Shown here: one piece after another, positions 1 through 16,300 of the stretch
Layout: each line of letters opens with the position of its first letter
Numbering within the stretch: the stretch's first letter is position 1
NCBI GenBank assembly: GCA_947044365.1
Contig: OX345649.1
Span: 1,358,430-1,422,429, forward strand
DNA length: 64,000 bases
Direction: 5' to 3'
Source of the DNA: Petrosia ficiformis
Lineage: Eukaryota > Porifera > Demospongiae > Haplosclerida > Petrosiidae
Made by a program: the position numbers and the translations under genes
The notes under the pieces: model-generated
Told to the model about the DNA's origin: nothing
Database searches by the model: none
What the model saw: the letters and a program-made list of their open reading frames with translations, nothing else

Positions 1-943
1 TCAAAAGGTGAATAAATTTATTGTGTGTTTTGTTTGATAATCATTTAATTTTTACTTATAGAATTGATGAATCAGAAGATTATATCATTTTTCAGTCACT
101 TGTACCTATTCCTAGCAATTTCATTGTAAAATGGAAGAATAGATTATTTTTCCGCTACAAGTACATCATTAGCGTGGGAAAAGAGAAAATAGTGGAAGAT
201 CTCGGAATTGGCAGTCATAAATGGCGTGTGATAGAAATTACTAAACAGATTAGAGAAGCAACAAGTGAGTGTATTACTTAAAATATTCACACTTTATCTA
301 TTGATTGTTATATATAGGTCCAACTGATCATTTTGATACTGTGGTTTTACCATCAGAAGTCTTTGAAGGTTGGACATTGAAAGGCTTAGTCAAGGACACA
401 AAAAAGGAAGCGATTTACATGGGTACCTACCAATCACTCAAAGTGTACTTTTCTTTCGGAGTTAAAAGAGGGTGGTTAACAATGAAGACGCATGATTTCA
501 CTATAGAGGCCAAAAATAAGGCTTCTTGTTTGAGTAGTGTTTTCAAAAACTTGAAGCAACAACATTACAAGGCATCATTCAAGGATGAACCTGTGATACT
601 GGAAATTGATGCTACTCTCGATAAGGTTGTTGAATATAAAGTGAAATGAAAACTATATTATTATTTCTTTGCACTGTAGGAATTACTTACTTTGTTATCC
701 AGTTTGCTGGATTCCATGGAGGGTTTTCAGAAGTTTCTTACTGGTATGATAATTGCATTCATACTTCAATGTCCCCATTTTTCAATGGATTGTTTCTTGG
801 AGAATGTCAAAGTGACAAAAACATTTTTAAAGTGTTTTGCTATTCCAGTAAACGAGTTTGAAAGATTTTGTCAATTAATGAGAAGACTAGATCATGAATT
901 CATGTGAGTATATAATTATATATATATATATTATATATATATA

Positions 944-999
<56 letters not shown>

Positions 1000-1303
1000 A
1001 CATAATATGTTATATACATATATTTACACTACCTCTGCAGGCAAAATACTCTTCAGGTGGTAGTTAAAGAATTATGCAATATTTTAATTGATGATTCAGT
1101 TTTACATCATGAGTGGATGGAAGTTCTACCATTTCTACATACCATCAGATCAAATGATTTCTCCCCAGAAAAGCCAGTTACTCTTCCTAATGATGCTACT
1201 GTAGTTCGTAGAATTATGTTCTGTGGTCTGAAAATGGACAAATTTATCAGTAGAATAACCAAAGAGAGCAAGTAGGTGGTCATCTCGCATGTCTAAACCA
1301 TAT

Positions 1304-1337
<34 letters not shown>

Positions 1338-4300
1338 TATATACATATACATGTATATAATTGGGAATTTTTCATTGTATAATAGATTTATGATAAAATC
1401 ATTTCACTGCACACAACCTTACTTTGATGTTGACTGGCTCTTACCAAGAGCTTGGATTTTCACTTGTCCATTTGAGGAGTTTAACTGTATTGCATCTTAT
1501 CCTTCACTCTCTCCATTTACATGCTGGGTGCTCAGTCAGAGAATGAGTACTGTTCTTCTTCAAAATGGAGACAAGGTATAATTAATACAATTATATTATA
1601 CACCTCAATGAATTTTATATTCAGATGGATGATATGTTAAACATGATAAATATACTTCTCAACCACATAGAAGCACAGTAAGTGATTGCATTGTTTATAA
1701 TCACGATTTATACCAAATAATATTTGTAGAGGAATAGCAGTGGAAGATGAAGTGTTGTGTTATAAAGGGGTGAACACTATTTCACGTCTCATACAGAACA
1801 CAAACTATTCACTTGAAGTATTCAAAGCCTCTGTGGAATTATTTCTGACTGTTCTTTCCAAACTACAATGGCAAGATAAAGGACAGCGTATTAATGGAAT
1901 CTGTACTGTCATTCTAACAATGATGAAACAGTTTTATGGAGAAGTTCCAACTGAATATTATTTTCAATATGAACTGAAGGTAACATATACAATTAGCTAT
2001 GTGTTATATATGTATTGTATAATTATTTTTAGGAATGGAATGATTTTCTTCTAATGAGACCAAGTGAGGTGACTATTCAATTAGACTGGGTCAAGGAGAT
2101 AGGTTCAAGGTTATATGATCGTATAAATCAGGTAATTTTTGATTTTCATTATATAGCAATTGATCAGTGGAATGGCTCAGGGGGGTTGGGCCGCTTTGAA
2201 TGAACACTGCATGAACTGTATCATGTCAGTTTAAACAAGTACAACATGACTTGGACATGACGGCCTTCCCAGCAGAGCACTCAAAATTCAAAACATTTGC
2301 TGCATGTTTCCACAAATATTATTTCTGGATGAAACCCTGTTCTAGAATTATATATTATATATATTTCCAAATTCCAGCTGCAACTAAAAGACCAAACGAA
2401 ACTATTAACATCACCTTCAGTTCAATTATATACTCCACAAGTGAAAAAGGCTATACAAGAAAGTATTCTTAAAGCTATGAAAGATACCCCTCATCCAGTG
2501 AGTTAGATTATAATTCACTCTAAAACATTAACATTCTATATGTACTTGTAACACACAGGATCAGGAATCAAGTGGTATACTAGACTGGCTCAAAGGTGGA
2601 TCTTCTGATGAAACTTTAGCATTGTTAGGAGGAATTATATTTTCGATATATGGAAGGGACTATGAAGTGACTTTAGCTTCACTTTTTAACAGCATGTGGC
2701 CTAAATGTCTGGAAGTCTATGGTAAACATCACTGATAATCATAGTTCCTTATATAATTATATATTATGTATATATAGAAGTAGCACAGAAAGGAATAGGT
2801 GGATTTACTACAGATGAAGAGCAATTTGCTATCCATAAGTGTCATCAAGCAAAAACAATACTAATTGGATTTTTGAGGAGCCTGGGGAAAAGGGAAATAA
2901 AGTTGAAAGAGTTAGAGGAAATAGAGAAAGCAGGAAATGTATCAGAAATGAAAGATATTATTAGTTCATTTCTTTCCATTAAAAGCATTAAGACAGAGGT
3001 GCCCACCATGACAGTTGAGGTACTTGACTTTGAAATATCAGCTGCTAATACATTTAAGGAACGAAACAAGAAATTACTTCATTTTGCACATGTGTTTGCA
3101 GATTTTGCTGAAGGTTAGGACTTTAGTTTTTAATAAAGAAATTATTCTTTTATCTCAATACAGATGAAACCAAAAAAATCAAGGAATCATTGCAGAGCTT
3201 TGATTATTCCTCTCTTCCAATTCGTGACCTCTGGGAAACTGAAGAATTGAAGATAGTATACAAATATGGTCAGGCTAGTGATATTCCTGAGCATATTATG
3301 GAAGAGGTCTTTCAGCTTACACACAGCGAGGGTTGTACTTCTGTTATCTTCCAAAATCTCTGGAGTCAAAGAAAAAACACCTACATGGAAAAACAAAGTG
3401 GAAATACTTCCACTTTAGATGTAGTTGTCAAAGATCTGTGGACTCCTGTGTGTGAGGAATTCAAGAGTGATCTGGAGAAGCTGAGTAATCTACAGTTACG
3501 TCTTGATAAAGTCACACTATTGTTTGAGAAAATATTTGAACAGAAAATACTAGAGAGTGAACTGAACAAGTGGTGTGACGCTACTGGACATCTGAAGAGG
3601 GATTGGATTAGAGAAACTGCCCAAAAGATCCTGGAATATCAACAGTTCTGTCGGTACTCTTACACTGCTAAAACACTAACGCAGCTAAAAGAGACTCTGG
3701 GACTCACTGGAGACTTCAGTGTTGTGGAAGCACTGTCAGCACAGGTCTACCTACATACTTACAATTATACATCACTGTAAAAACTGATTGGTTGTTCTGA
3801 GCAATTTGATTGGTTATATGAGTTTCATCTGCTTACACTGCAAAAATAGAATTGTTAAAATAACAAATATATTGGTTAGTGCAGCTGCAAGAATTTAACA
3901 ATTAGTTGGTTGTTCAGGATACATACATCTAACACCATAGCTACTTTGGTCTAATTATATTAAAATAAGTAAAAGATATATGTACCTATTATAATCAATT
4001 ATCATGCCTAATATCTCACATTAGATGCACAAAGAAGGTTTATTATGTTCCTAATGGGAAGTACAGATGTAATAATCATGTTTACGGTGGAAATGTATTA
4101 TAATCCTAATGGATAGTACATCATTTATAATGAAGTAAAATTGTATTCTTTATTATGGCATGTATCTTATATACTAGTCAATATAGATCAAGATGTAAAG
4201 AAAGAAATTATTACTACTTGTAATCATTCATTATCTAGCAAGAAAAGAAATCAGCATTGATTTATACAGTCTCGTGCAGGAGGAATTGAAACTCATATAA

Positions 4301-7300
4301 CCAAATGAGGGTTGAAATAACCCATTTTTTTACAGTGATGATATACACTATACTAATTAACTGCTGATATAATCCCTAGCACAGGGCAACATGCCCGAGT
4401 TTACAGGATAAAATTGACTGGATGTACACATTCAACAATTGATACAAAGTATAGTATAGGCATCATTTATTGCACATATACAATGATATATATTACAGTA
4501 GTGCAGTGACTACTACTATGCTAGGAACCTGGGAAGTTAAAAACTGATCTATAATAGTTCCAATATCTAAAATATAACACATAGTAAAAGCTTGTATATG
4601 ATCATATATAATATAATATAGGAATCTAGTTCAAAGGAACAGGTCACTCTTGCTACTGTTGAAGAAACAGCAACCATTGCTGGTGTTCTGAAGGATATTG
4701 CTGAGCATCCAAAACGAAGAGCTTGTTTGGAGACATTTTGCTCTTGTATTGAACTTGTAGAATGGATTAGAGTTGTTGCAAACAGTGAGTTATATCACTC
4801 TTTCATTTGGTATGTTTCAGTATAATGTGTACTTTACAGGTGTTGGTCAGCTACAGCATGTAGTTCAAATAGCAAACCAGACTATGGAAGGAGACCTCAT
4901 TAAGCAACTTCTTCTGGACCTGTTAACATTTGGTAGCGCTTTTGCTCCATTGATATATGATGTCAGTCCAACTGAAAGCTGTGAAGCTCTCATCAACAGG
5001 TGTAAAAGTCTGTGGACTTTTGTTGATGAACATCCAAAACTTCGTGAAATCTCTGTATGTCTATATATTTACAATTGCATTCATGTCAGGTGAATTCTTT
5101 TGTATTAGGAATCATGTAACAAACGACTTGGTGAATTGCAAAGAGTCCAAGAAAACCTTTCTGATTTCCAGAGAAGTAACGTGGAACAGATGCATTTGAT
5201 CAATAAGAGGGGATTGTACTCAATCTCAGCAATTCCAGGAAAAATTCTTCACTCCATTGAAGAGGCAGTTTGTATGAGAATGAGGTTGAGTGGTAGTGAT
5301 GATCCTTCCGAGAAAACTGTGTTCAAACTAGATGACATAAAGGAATTGCAGAGTAAGCTGGCACTTGTTGCTGCTGAGAATGCGGACAGTGTTAGTAGAT
5401 TCAATGAGGTATATAAATGAATAAAACGTATAACTTTGCATTTTTATAATATCAGGTGCTTACATAGTGGTAAAGCCCCAAAGATGTGTTCAACTACAAT
5501 ACACTCTGCCTTTCAGATTGTCTAAATATTATACCACATAGTTGTGTATAGTATGTTTTGTTCATGCCTGCCTGCCTACCTAAATAGGATTATGCTGTCT
5601 GGGTAAATACAGTTGGATCCTGCTTTGTGGCTCTAATTTGCATTCATAAGCTCCTTGTGTTTTTATACTTGTAGATGTTGTCTAAAATGGAAAGAATTGC
5701 AGAGATATTAGTCAAACTACAGGAGTCTGGTAATGTTGATTATACACATTTCACATTGGAGTGTGGTTGCAGTGAATATAAGAAAGATGAGTTAGATAAG
5801 AAAATTGCAGAAATGGATGAAGCTCTTTGTAGTTGGCAGAAGAGGGTGCAAAGTCATCGTAAGAAGTATCCTCACTTGAACTACTTCACATCTCAACAGC
5901 TACTAGATCTTCAGCAAGAACTTGGAAAACTGAAGAAAGACAAAGAATCTCAGGCATCCGTTAAGCTAATGCAACTTCTATTATCAGTTACTCCACAACC
6001 AACACATGAAAAGATTGTCACATCACTGAAGCACGCTACCGAAACTGTCCAGGCTGCAAAAACTACTCAACCTTCAGGAAGATCATCAGCGAGTCCAGTG
6101 AGAGGAATATTATCCAGTACTGCTCAGTTCAACTATGCTAATTTGAAACCTGAACAGAAAGTTATTTATAATACTCTCATCAAAGATGATGGATATAAAA
6201 CTGTTGTAGTCGTGAATGCTTTCCAAGAGGTTGGAGAAGATGCAGATGAAGATGATTTGCGTGAGTGGTGTATGGATAATGAACACATGTATAAATATGA
6301 TGACAGTGATGTGCATATTATAACTGAAACAGTCACCACTGATCATGAGGAAAAGGAAGAAATCACTGAAGACCATCCTTTGGTTAAAGAGCTAGTTGAG
6401 GACGGGTATGATGTAAACACTGCATTAAAAGCTGTTGAATATTCCAAAGGTGACCCTGAAAAGGCACCAGAGATTGCTCTAGCACTTCAGTTAGGGAAGT
6501 CACCAGAAGATCCCAAACAGGATGGAAGTGAATGGTGAGCATATATTTGTATGTATTATGACATAATGTCATTCGGGCTGTATAAAATGTAGGAGAACTC
6601 CAGCTAGATATACTCAAATACCTCTCACAATCAAACTCAATGTTCCAGAAGGAGAATACCTCAGTCTAATTGAACTGGGTGAAATGCTGAACGAGTTAGC
6701 ATTTCCTTCACCTAGTGAAAAGAATAAAGGCATCACAGAACCAAGAAAACTTCGTAAATTTATTGTTCTTGAAGGAAAGAAAAACCTCATAGCTGTGGAT
6801 AGATGTATGTGCTCTACATATATTTAATAAGTCCATCAAATTTATTGTTTCTGTATAGGGCAAATGTGGAAAGCAGTTCTGTTTTTATACATGGCTTCAC
6901 CAAACCTTCCTATGCCAACCTATGAAGAAATAGTTGTTTGTACTGAAGATACAACAGTTGAAGAGGTTAAGAGCATATCTACAATATAATTTTTTATATA
7001 ATTATATAATTATTATAATTTTTATAATTATTATATTATATATGTACAATTATGCATACAAGAGCTATTTGGATGTATATTCATCGACCCAAGGGCAAGC
7101 TGATCTTGTAGCATAGTAAACTACTGTAGTTGTGTATAGCTTCTTCTAATGTTTTGTCTTGAGTTTGGACCAGGTGAGTGTTGTAGTCTTATAGTTTAAG
7201 TCGCTATGGTCGATGGCAGGTTTTATATCTGATTTATAAAACCTGTGGTTATTTTGAGGTTTTGCCATATCGGGATATAATTATTACTATAATTGTAGTT

Positions 7301-10300
7301 TACCATAATTATAATGTATGTTTATATGCAGATCACACTTCTTTGGCACCGAGCTGTCAATGATGAAGGAAAGAAGAGGTTGTTCTGTCTTGTAAATGCT
7401 GACAAGTTGCCTTATAATGTATCTGAAGAAGTCCTCAATAACTTGGAAGTCATAACTCAAGGATCTGATGGTAGGATATAAATAGTAATAGTATAAAATC
7501 TGATTCATACTATTCTATCTAAATAGAATTTAAAATTGTCATTTTGATCAGTACTAAAGAGCAAGCCAAAAGTCATATAGCTTCACGACTCAGTGGCTAT
7601 ATCAGGAAGCTTCCAATGCTTCCATCAGATACTGAGATTACAGAGTACATTATGTCTCATAGCAAAGCCGAAATTGAACAAAGGAAAGACTTAACTGGAC
7701 AAGACAAGTAATATTATAATACTCTTAAAACTACAACAATTACTTGTTTCTGTTTTCAAACAGAGAAATCCAGTCTTCTCTTGAATTGAATGTTCGTGTG
7801 GTATTATCAACTCGTTCTGGAATGGGAAAGTCCCTTCGCATAGAACGAATGAAAGCTTTGTTACCTGATAGTGTTAATGGACATAATCCATATGTATGTG
7901 TACCAATTCATGGTCCTGATGTTTCTGTGAGACACATACTGGAACAAATGGAACAATGCATGCAGAATCCAACAGCACCATTTCCTCAAATAGTTCACTT
8001 CAATGTTGCGATATCTGTAAGTTTCACCTATTAAAACTTGAACGCTTGTCAAATATATTCATGACATCATACAGGTTTTAGAGCAGATTGACTGGTTCTT
8101 ATTCAAAGTTTTAATACTCGGTGGTCTTGCTGATAATTTTGGTAATATTTGGAAGAAGTCAGTATCTCAGATCTGTATTGTTGAGTGTACACTACCAAAA
8201 CTTGATATTTTTGATGGTTGCTGGTCAATAAAAGGCTCTGTGAGTTAATAAGATTAACTATAATCCTCTTATATTCACAACCTACTGTACAGAGTGTTAC
8301 TGAACTTCCAAGTACCTATTCTTTGTTATCATACCTTCCACAAACTGTTTGTGGTTCACCAAAACAAGTAGAGGCAAGCTATGGAACTGATAACAAAGGT
8401 ACGTGTATTTATACAAGAATAATAAAATTGGGAGGTTATCAAAACCGAAAAAGCACACAAAAAAGATTGGGATGGTACCTCAGCAACATAAGTGTACTAA
8501 CCACTTCCACATAACAACCCTGCCTAAGTACATCTACTTTGTCTTTTGCTCTTTAGCGACATAGGTAGTTATGTAGACTTTCCAGTTTTCCTTTGTTTCT
8601 AATTCTCTCATGCCTGCATAACTATAATACAATCAACCTTGCATCTAGTTATGTGTATTCAGAAATGAGTCTTTTACTTTTACTTCATTAGAAGGAATAG
8701 TTCAGATGGATGAATCAACTTTCAGGAGTCCACACTTCCAAAGAGTCTACCAGTATCTGAGGAGAGTCAAACTGAAACAAAAGCTTGATAAATTCAGTTA
8801 TGACACAGATAAAGAAACAGTGGAAGGAAAACCTAATGATTGTCTTACGTGTATTTTAGAGTGAGTTATTTCCAATAGAATGATTCTCTTGTCATCGTTA
8901 TTTAATTGCTTATTATTTCTTAGGAGCATGAGAACTGATGATGATAGTGATGTAGACCCATCTTGGGCTGAAGTTCGTAACTTCATTCAGTTTCTAAATT
9001 CCCAATTACATGACTGTGAACAATCACCATATTGTGGTGATCCTGATTTAACTGGTGCTGGATTGAAAGAGTTTGTGGTCAAGTTTGCAATTCTCATGGC
9101 AAAGGTTAATGGATGAAACAATCATTTTAAATATATATATATTACAGTGATAATATTATAGGAATTCACTCAACCCTCACTGAATATCGCTAAGGCTAGT
9201 GAAGACATAGGTTCAATCACTGAAGAAAATCTAAAAGAACTCTACAGTGTTGCTAGCAACAGAAGTTGGGATGAATGGTATATTTTATAAGTTGAATGTA
9301 AATTAATTACGATTAATCTCTTCTTATAGTCCACACCCTTACCTATTTTTCAATCAAGATGGACATACGATGACATTTATGGGACTGTGGGTTGATAAAG
9401 ATGGTAATTTAATAGATGCTAACAGTAAAATTGAGATACAAAAGCAGTTCATGACTAAAAATCTGAGAGAATTAATGAACGTAAATAAGGTTGAATTGAT
9501 GGAAGAATATAACAAGTGGAAAAAGTAATGTATACCACATTATGTAAACAATATTCAATACTTATTAAAACTACAGACCAGATATGATATTGAAATTAAC
9601 CCGTGTTCTTGGTATCAATGAGTACAAGTATATGGGAAGTGACGGAAAATTAGATCTCACTAAAATTGATCCTGATCCTTCATATGTATTAACAGTTGAT
9701 AATGTCATGAAGATGCTGGCAATTGATATGAAATTCAGGTGAGTCTTATTGTCTGTTAGTATAACAGCATTAATACAACTGATTCCATTAGGTGTGGAAT
9801 ACCTGTCATAATGATGGGAGAAACTGGATGTGGAAAGACTCGACTGCTTCGTTACCTTTGTGAATTGCAGGAAAAGGTTTTCAAAGTGAAAACACTCCTT
9901 TGTCTAAAGGTATATACATATCTACAATGATATAATGTGCTTCACAAGTTGATAAAATCATTCACTTTCAACCCATACTTTAGGTACATGGTGGGACTAA
10001 TGAAAGACGTATTGAAGATGCAATGGATATGGCCATTACACACGCAATGAATAACAAGAAACAATATGGTGGTAAAGCGTATACTGTTCTTTTCTTTGAT
10101 GAAGTCAACACAACTGAAGCAATTGGACTAATTAAAGAAGTTATTTGTGATAGAACCATACTTGGACAACCAATCCCTGATGAACTTAAGTTTGCAGCAG
10201 CATGTAATCCATACAAAATGTAAGTATTAAACTCATTATTACATGTATCACTGAAAATTACATGTACATCACTTCTTTTTAGTCATGATGAAGAGACTAT

Positions 10301-13300
10301 TAAGAGTTTACAAAATGCTGGACTTGGATTTTATCTCAGAGATGAAGAAAGAATTCCAAAATTAGGTGAGGCTAAAATATCTTGTTGAATACTTATCAAA
10401 TGTTGAAAACATTTTAATTCTTTTTTTATAGGTAGCATACCTTTAAGAAAACTAGTATATAGAGTTCTTCCACTTCCACCGAGCATGTATCAGTTTGTAT
10501 ATGACTTTGGACAAGTATCTGGTAAAGCAGAGACCACCTACATTGAAAAGATAGTCAACAATCATGTGAGTTACACACCATATTAAATACATGCGTCATT
10601 GTAAAGACAAAATTATTACTACTTCATTGGTGCAAGGGTTTAACATTTGGTTAGATTGTTATAGATACACACATGCTAACATTATAACTAGAGATGCACC
10701 GATATCAAATTTTACCGATATACCGACAATGAATATTAGCCAATAAATACCAATATTCCTTGTTCCTTCTGAAGTACTAATATTTAAATAGCATTTTTGT
10801 ATTAATTATTTGTATTTTGAAGGTAAATAAAATTTAGAACTCAAATTAGACATACATATATCAGTAGTAGTTACTTAGTATGCTTGCAGGTATTACATGA
10901 AGCAAACCTGATATGTTCCTGCAAAGTAAAAAAAATCCCAAACCATTGACTTCTACTCTCTTACTTGACTTATTTTCACTTCAATTTTCACACTCGAGCA
11001 ACTCAACGATTGACACATTACAACATGTGGTTTTCACAATATGCATGTGCAATTATCGGTATGTTTTTGGTGAATTTTACCAATTCCAATATCACGCTAT
11101 GAGCAATATTGGCCACTTACTGATAGCTGATACAATTATCGGTGCATCACTAAGTATAACTACTTTACTTAAAGCACTAAATTGTAATTATGCTACTGTT
11201 CTTACTACTGAATTGGCTATTTTAACAATATAATTTTTGCAGTGCAGTCATTAACCCTTGGTCCCTTGCCCACATAAATAGAATGGGTTATAGTAATTAT
11301 ATTGTTATTCATGATCATAATTATTTCACAGTTAAAAGAATCCACTTTAATCAATACTACTGAGCATGACAAAATTAAAGACACAGTAACAAATGTACTT
11401 GTGAACTGTCAAATATATATGAGGAATCAGAATGTGAGGACAACTAATAATATTATTACATGTTTAGTTCTATATATAATTATTATATATAGAATGAATG
11501 CAAGTATGTTAGTTTACGAGACATTGTGAGGGCTATGATACTTTTCAAGTGGTTTTTGACAAACCTGAGGAATGTTGAGGTTTTGAAATCAAAGATACAA
11601 GAAAAGGTTTCAAAAGATTTGGAAAAGCTAAAGAATATAGAGGATAAGGAATCTTACGAGGCCTCTGTACAGGTACAACCAGTTTATGTTTTATTGCTGT
11701 CAAACACCATTATTTTGTTATCAAATTACAGGAAGTCAATGATGTTACTAGAGCACTACTTTATGCAGTTACTGTGAGCTATTACGCAAGACTAACAGAC
11801 AGGCCTCCATTTCTAAAAGCCATTGTACAACACTTCACCGCACCATATTGTCTCCCTGGTAAAAATGATGAAGAGAAATGTTCATTTTTTGAAGATGAGA
11901 TAATGAGGTACTTAGTATTATAGACAGCTTATTGTATTTCATTACAATTCTTACCTTTGACACAACAATTTTTGTTATGGAGCTGTTAATTTCTAAAAAT
12001 GGGAAGCTTATTGTATATGATATGTAAAGTATTTATTACATTATAATTTTATATTCGTTTACATCATTTAGGATTCAATCAGTGTTTCTTGATGCAATGA
12101 ATGTACCCAGTAATATAGCTCACAATGCAGCTCTACGTGAAAACGTGTTCATGATAACTGTTTGTATTGAGAACAGACTGCCTCTATTTATCGTTGGAAA
12201 ACCCGGAAGCTCAAAATCACTAGCCAAATCAATTGTAGCTAATTCCATGCAAGGAAAGTATTCCTCAAATGATTTACTAAAGCAGTTCAAGCGAGTTCAT
12301 GCCTTTCCTTACCAGTGTAATCAATTCTCTACTACCTCCACCCTGGTTGAACTCTTCGAAGAAGCAATGAAATTCCAAGTAGCTCAAGGAGATTTCAATA
12401 ACTCTGTTTCTGTTGTCGTTTTAGAAGAGATTGGATTAGCTGAAGATACTCCTGGACTACCACTCAAAGTTCTTCATCCCTATCTTGAAGATGGAACAGC
12501 TGGAACAAAGCCTGACGAGCAAGATGTCAAACCAGAGGAAAGGGTTGCCTTTATTGGTATTTCAAACTGGGCTCTTGATCCAGCTAAGATGAACAGAGGT
12601 ATTATGGTTATTAGATGTCCTCCTGTTCAAGAAGAGCTTTTGCAAAGTGCATTTGGGATTGCAAACATGGTATCCGATCCTTTCCAGAAAGAAGAACTAA
12701 CAAAATCGTTTGAACCCTTGGCTAGCATGTATCGCAATATTTGTAAAAAGCAAGAAGAATGCAGTGATGATGGTGAAGAAGAAGGGCGTGAGTTCTTTGG
12801 GTTGAGGGACTTCTACACCATGATTAAAATGTTGTGTTGGAAGTGTATAGAATCAAATGAGCCTCCTTCAAAAGCTGTTTATCGACATGCAATCCTACGA
12901 AATTTTAGTGGCCATAGTAGAATAAAGCCATTGGAAGAGATTCCAAATGCCTCTTCATTAGTTTCTCTACATCAAGAAGATCACGAAGCTTTGACACTCA
13001 TACAGGCTAGCCTTGAGACATTCAAAATATCAGATAATGATTCAACAAAGAAAGGTGATGTAAAAAAGGAAAACCGATATCTCCTTTTCATCACGGAGAA
13101 CCAGTCAGCCCTTCGAATTCTACATACTCGTCTTTTGGAGAAAGAGAAACCATATGTGTTCTATGGTAGTAGTTTCCCAAAAGACAAGCAATACACTCAG
13201 GTGTGTATGAATATTAATAAAATCAAGATCTGTATGGAGAAAGGAATCCCTGTTGTCCTGTTAAACTATGAACAGATATACGAGAGTCTATATGATGTCC

Positions 13301-16300
13301 TCAACCAGTGTTATACTGAGCTCCCTACTGGTCGATATGTTGACCTGGGTTTGAGATCTTATCGAATCAAATGCCGTGTGCATCCAAACTTCCGTCTTAT
13401 AATTATAGCAGAGAAAAATCGAGTCTTCACTCAGTTCCCTATAGCCCTTATTAACCGTCTGGAGAAACACTTTGTTGTTTCTGAAACGATTCTATCATCA
13501 AAACAGAAGAAGCTGGCTACACAACTTGATGACTGGGCAGTTAAATTCTCTTGTGTTGGAGATGATTTCAAGAGGTATACATATATAAATCCATCATATG
13601 TTTCTTCAAACATAATAATAACACAATATATATTCTTTATAAAAGAATGTTTTGACCTAAAGCACTTCCTCAGCTTAATAGGGCAGGGCCTTCATGCCAA
13701 ATTTTTTTTATTGTGTTATTAAATGCAATAAAGAACCTTTTAAAGTAAACATATACTCTTCAATATTATTAGGTTTTCTATTACTGATGCATTTGTTGGT
13801 TACAAAGGAGATACTGCTGCTTCTATTATCCTCTATGCATCACAAGTGGTTTCAGAAGATCTTCCTGATGATGAATGGGAGAAAGAGGTAACAGTATAGT
13901 ATATTTTGACACTTGCTGTTGTATTCCATTTTTATAGATGATGAAAATTGGCATTTCATGTCTACTACATACTGCTTCAGTTGATGCTATGGCACGTTTG
14001 AGATCCAGAAGTGCTAAATGTGATCCAGACGTAATAAAAGAAGCTTATACTATTTATTTTGATGAACAAGAGCATTTCTCATTAACCACATTCCTTGATA
14101 AACAAGTTACTAGAGGATATCCCACTGGTGGATTACTTGTACAGGTATTAATGGAATTATATGTCTCTTTACACATAACACCATTATGACTTTTATTCAG
14201 ATAACTACATATGGGCCACTTTTAACTCAGAAGTACAAGAAGGACTTGTCTTCATTATTAGCCATTAATGAAGATGATATTCACATGTGTCAACTTCCTG
14301 AATTTGATACTGAAATGGATTTTGTCAGCGAGATTAGGTGTGTTTGCAATCAAGGAAAACCTTACGTGTTAATTAATAATTTTCCATAAAGGTTCCTTAC
14401 TGTGTTTTGATTATTCATTGTAGTGATTCTTGAACTTTATATAACACAATAAAATATTTTTGAAAAGAACAATTTGGCCTGACAGCCTTTTTCAGCTTTG
14501 TAAAGTTACATAGCTGAAGGGTTGAAGAGTTCTTTTCGAGTATTTTATTGTGTTATATAAAGTGCAATAATCACCACAATGAATAAATTAAAAATTCTGT
14601 TTTGTTTTCTTCTCCACAGTGGAGTCTTTGAAGCACACTCTGCTGGTAACAAGCTTCTGATTATTCAATGTGAATATAGTGAAGATTACACTGATCTCAT
14701 TGCCTGTGCTCGACATAGAATCACAGATGCAAGGGATCCAGACAACACAAAGGCATGTGGAGACACACATGTCTTGTTTATCGTACAACTCCCTCGAGTA
14801 GCTGGAGGCACATCTTTCACTTCATTCCAAGGTGGTTCCTGGGTCTCCACTCATATCGATGAATTAACATGTCCTGAGGGAGCTAATAAAGTAGTGAATG
14901 ATGCTTTGACTTCTCCACTTCACAAATTCTTTGACATGCTGATACAAGAAGATAGCACGCTACCTACTGATTTCAGACCATGTATTAGAGTCAAGGAAAA
15001 TGTTCAGTTAGCTGTAGCTCGTATTGTGTCCCAACAAACATACAGTCAGATGGAGAGAGTGATAGATACTCTTTTGAAACTTATCACAGATTTTGTTCCA
15101 CCTGAGACAGGTAAGTGTTCATTTTAATAATTGACACTATACAACTACATTTTACTGTTCACAAACAGATGGTGCTACATTCAGTCGTTATCTACTATTA
15201 AGAGTTCGTGATCTTTTAAAACAAAGAGATGACACGCTACTTCAACCAGATCTTTGGGCTGTTGAAACAGCCTTGGATAGACACAAATTGCAGGCCAGCT
15301 TTACCCTGGTCAACTCCATCAAGCGATTACTGGATACCTACATTCAACGTGTATTATCATATATTGTTCATCATATAGATGTATGTAATAACCTGAGCTT
15401 GCTCACTACTAATGAAGAAGACAATTCATGTTTGCACAAGTTATGGCTCTGTCTTTTCAAAGATCAGTCTTTTTTGCCATTCGAGTATCAAGATATAGCT
15501 ACATCAAGTGTACCAGTTACTAACATCAAAGCTAGAAAATATTCATGTAGGTTTCCATTCTCAAGAGAAATCATTGATCAAATTGAGCCAGTCCTGAGCA
15601 AAGTAATTCTCAATAGCAGAGGTACATAGTAATACATGTATTTCGATGTAGTCTTTATATTCTTTTTTCGTATGCAGAGGAAAAATCTCATGTATTCCAT
15701 GAGACTGTTGATGCTTTGAAAAATCTATCATTTTGTGAGTACATTTCCAACGTCCCTCCTGAACTGTCATCAGATTTTTATAAGCGCTACCTTCATGACT
15801 ATATTAATAATTTGAGTCTTCCTTTTGATGAAGAGATTATAGAAAGTGTACAGAAGGTTAGTTTGGAAATAAACAATTATTTCAAACTGAGTACCGAGTC
15901 AGTAGTTCATACTCTTTCATTTATAGATGCTGCAGGTTGCCTTTACTACCATAGCAAACACATTTGAACCAGCCATTACATCAGGAGAGCCATTCCCTCT
16001 AATCAGTGGAATTGCTGCTGTACACGTAGCATATAATACTATGGAGAAAGAAATATTCTGGCTTGCTGAATTGTCGGATGGATTTCCCGAACTGCCATCT
16101 ACACTTCAAGAAACAGATATATTGTCATCAGAGAAAGTTGTATGTTTTATAAGAACTATGTATGTAGAGTATAATAAGTATTATATTTTTTGTCTCAGAT
16201 TTTCCACTTGATTGCTGTCAAGTACGTTACTCAGAAACTAGCACCAGAACGAAAACAATGGGATGCAGAATCGACAAAGACATGGGTACTTGACTTCCAC

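Noticed and set aside
3745..4621. Long RNF213 intron considered for a nested gene or ncRNA
   Set aside because: No open frame, tRNA fold or clear inverted repeat was found; AT-rich sequence with stray short repeats only.
10913..11233. 106-codon frame inside an RNF213 intron
   Set aside because: Lies within the hAT-like MITE and its flank, with no similarity to any transposase that I recognise.
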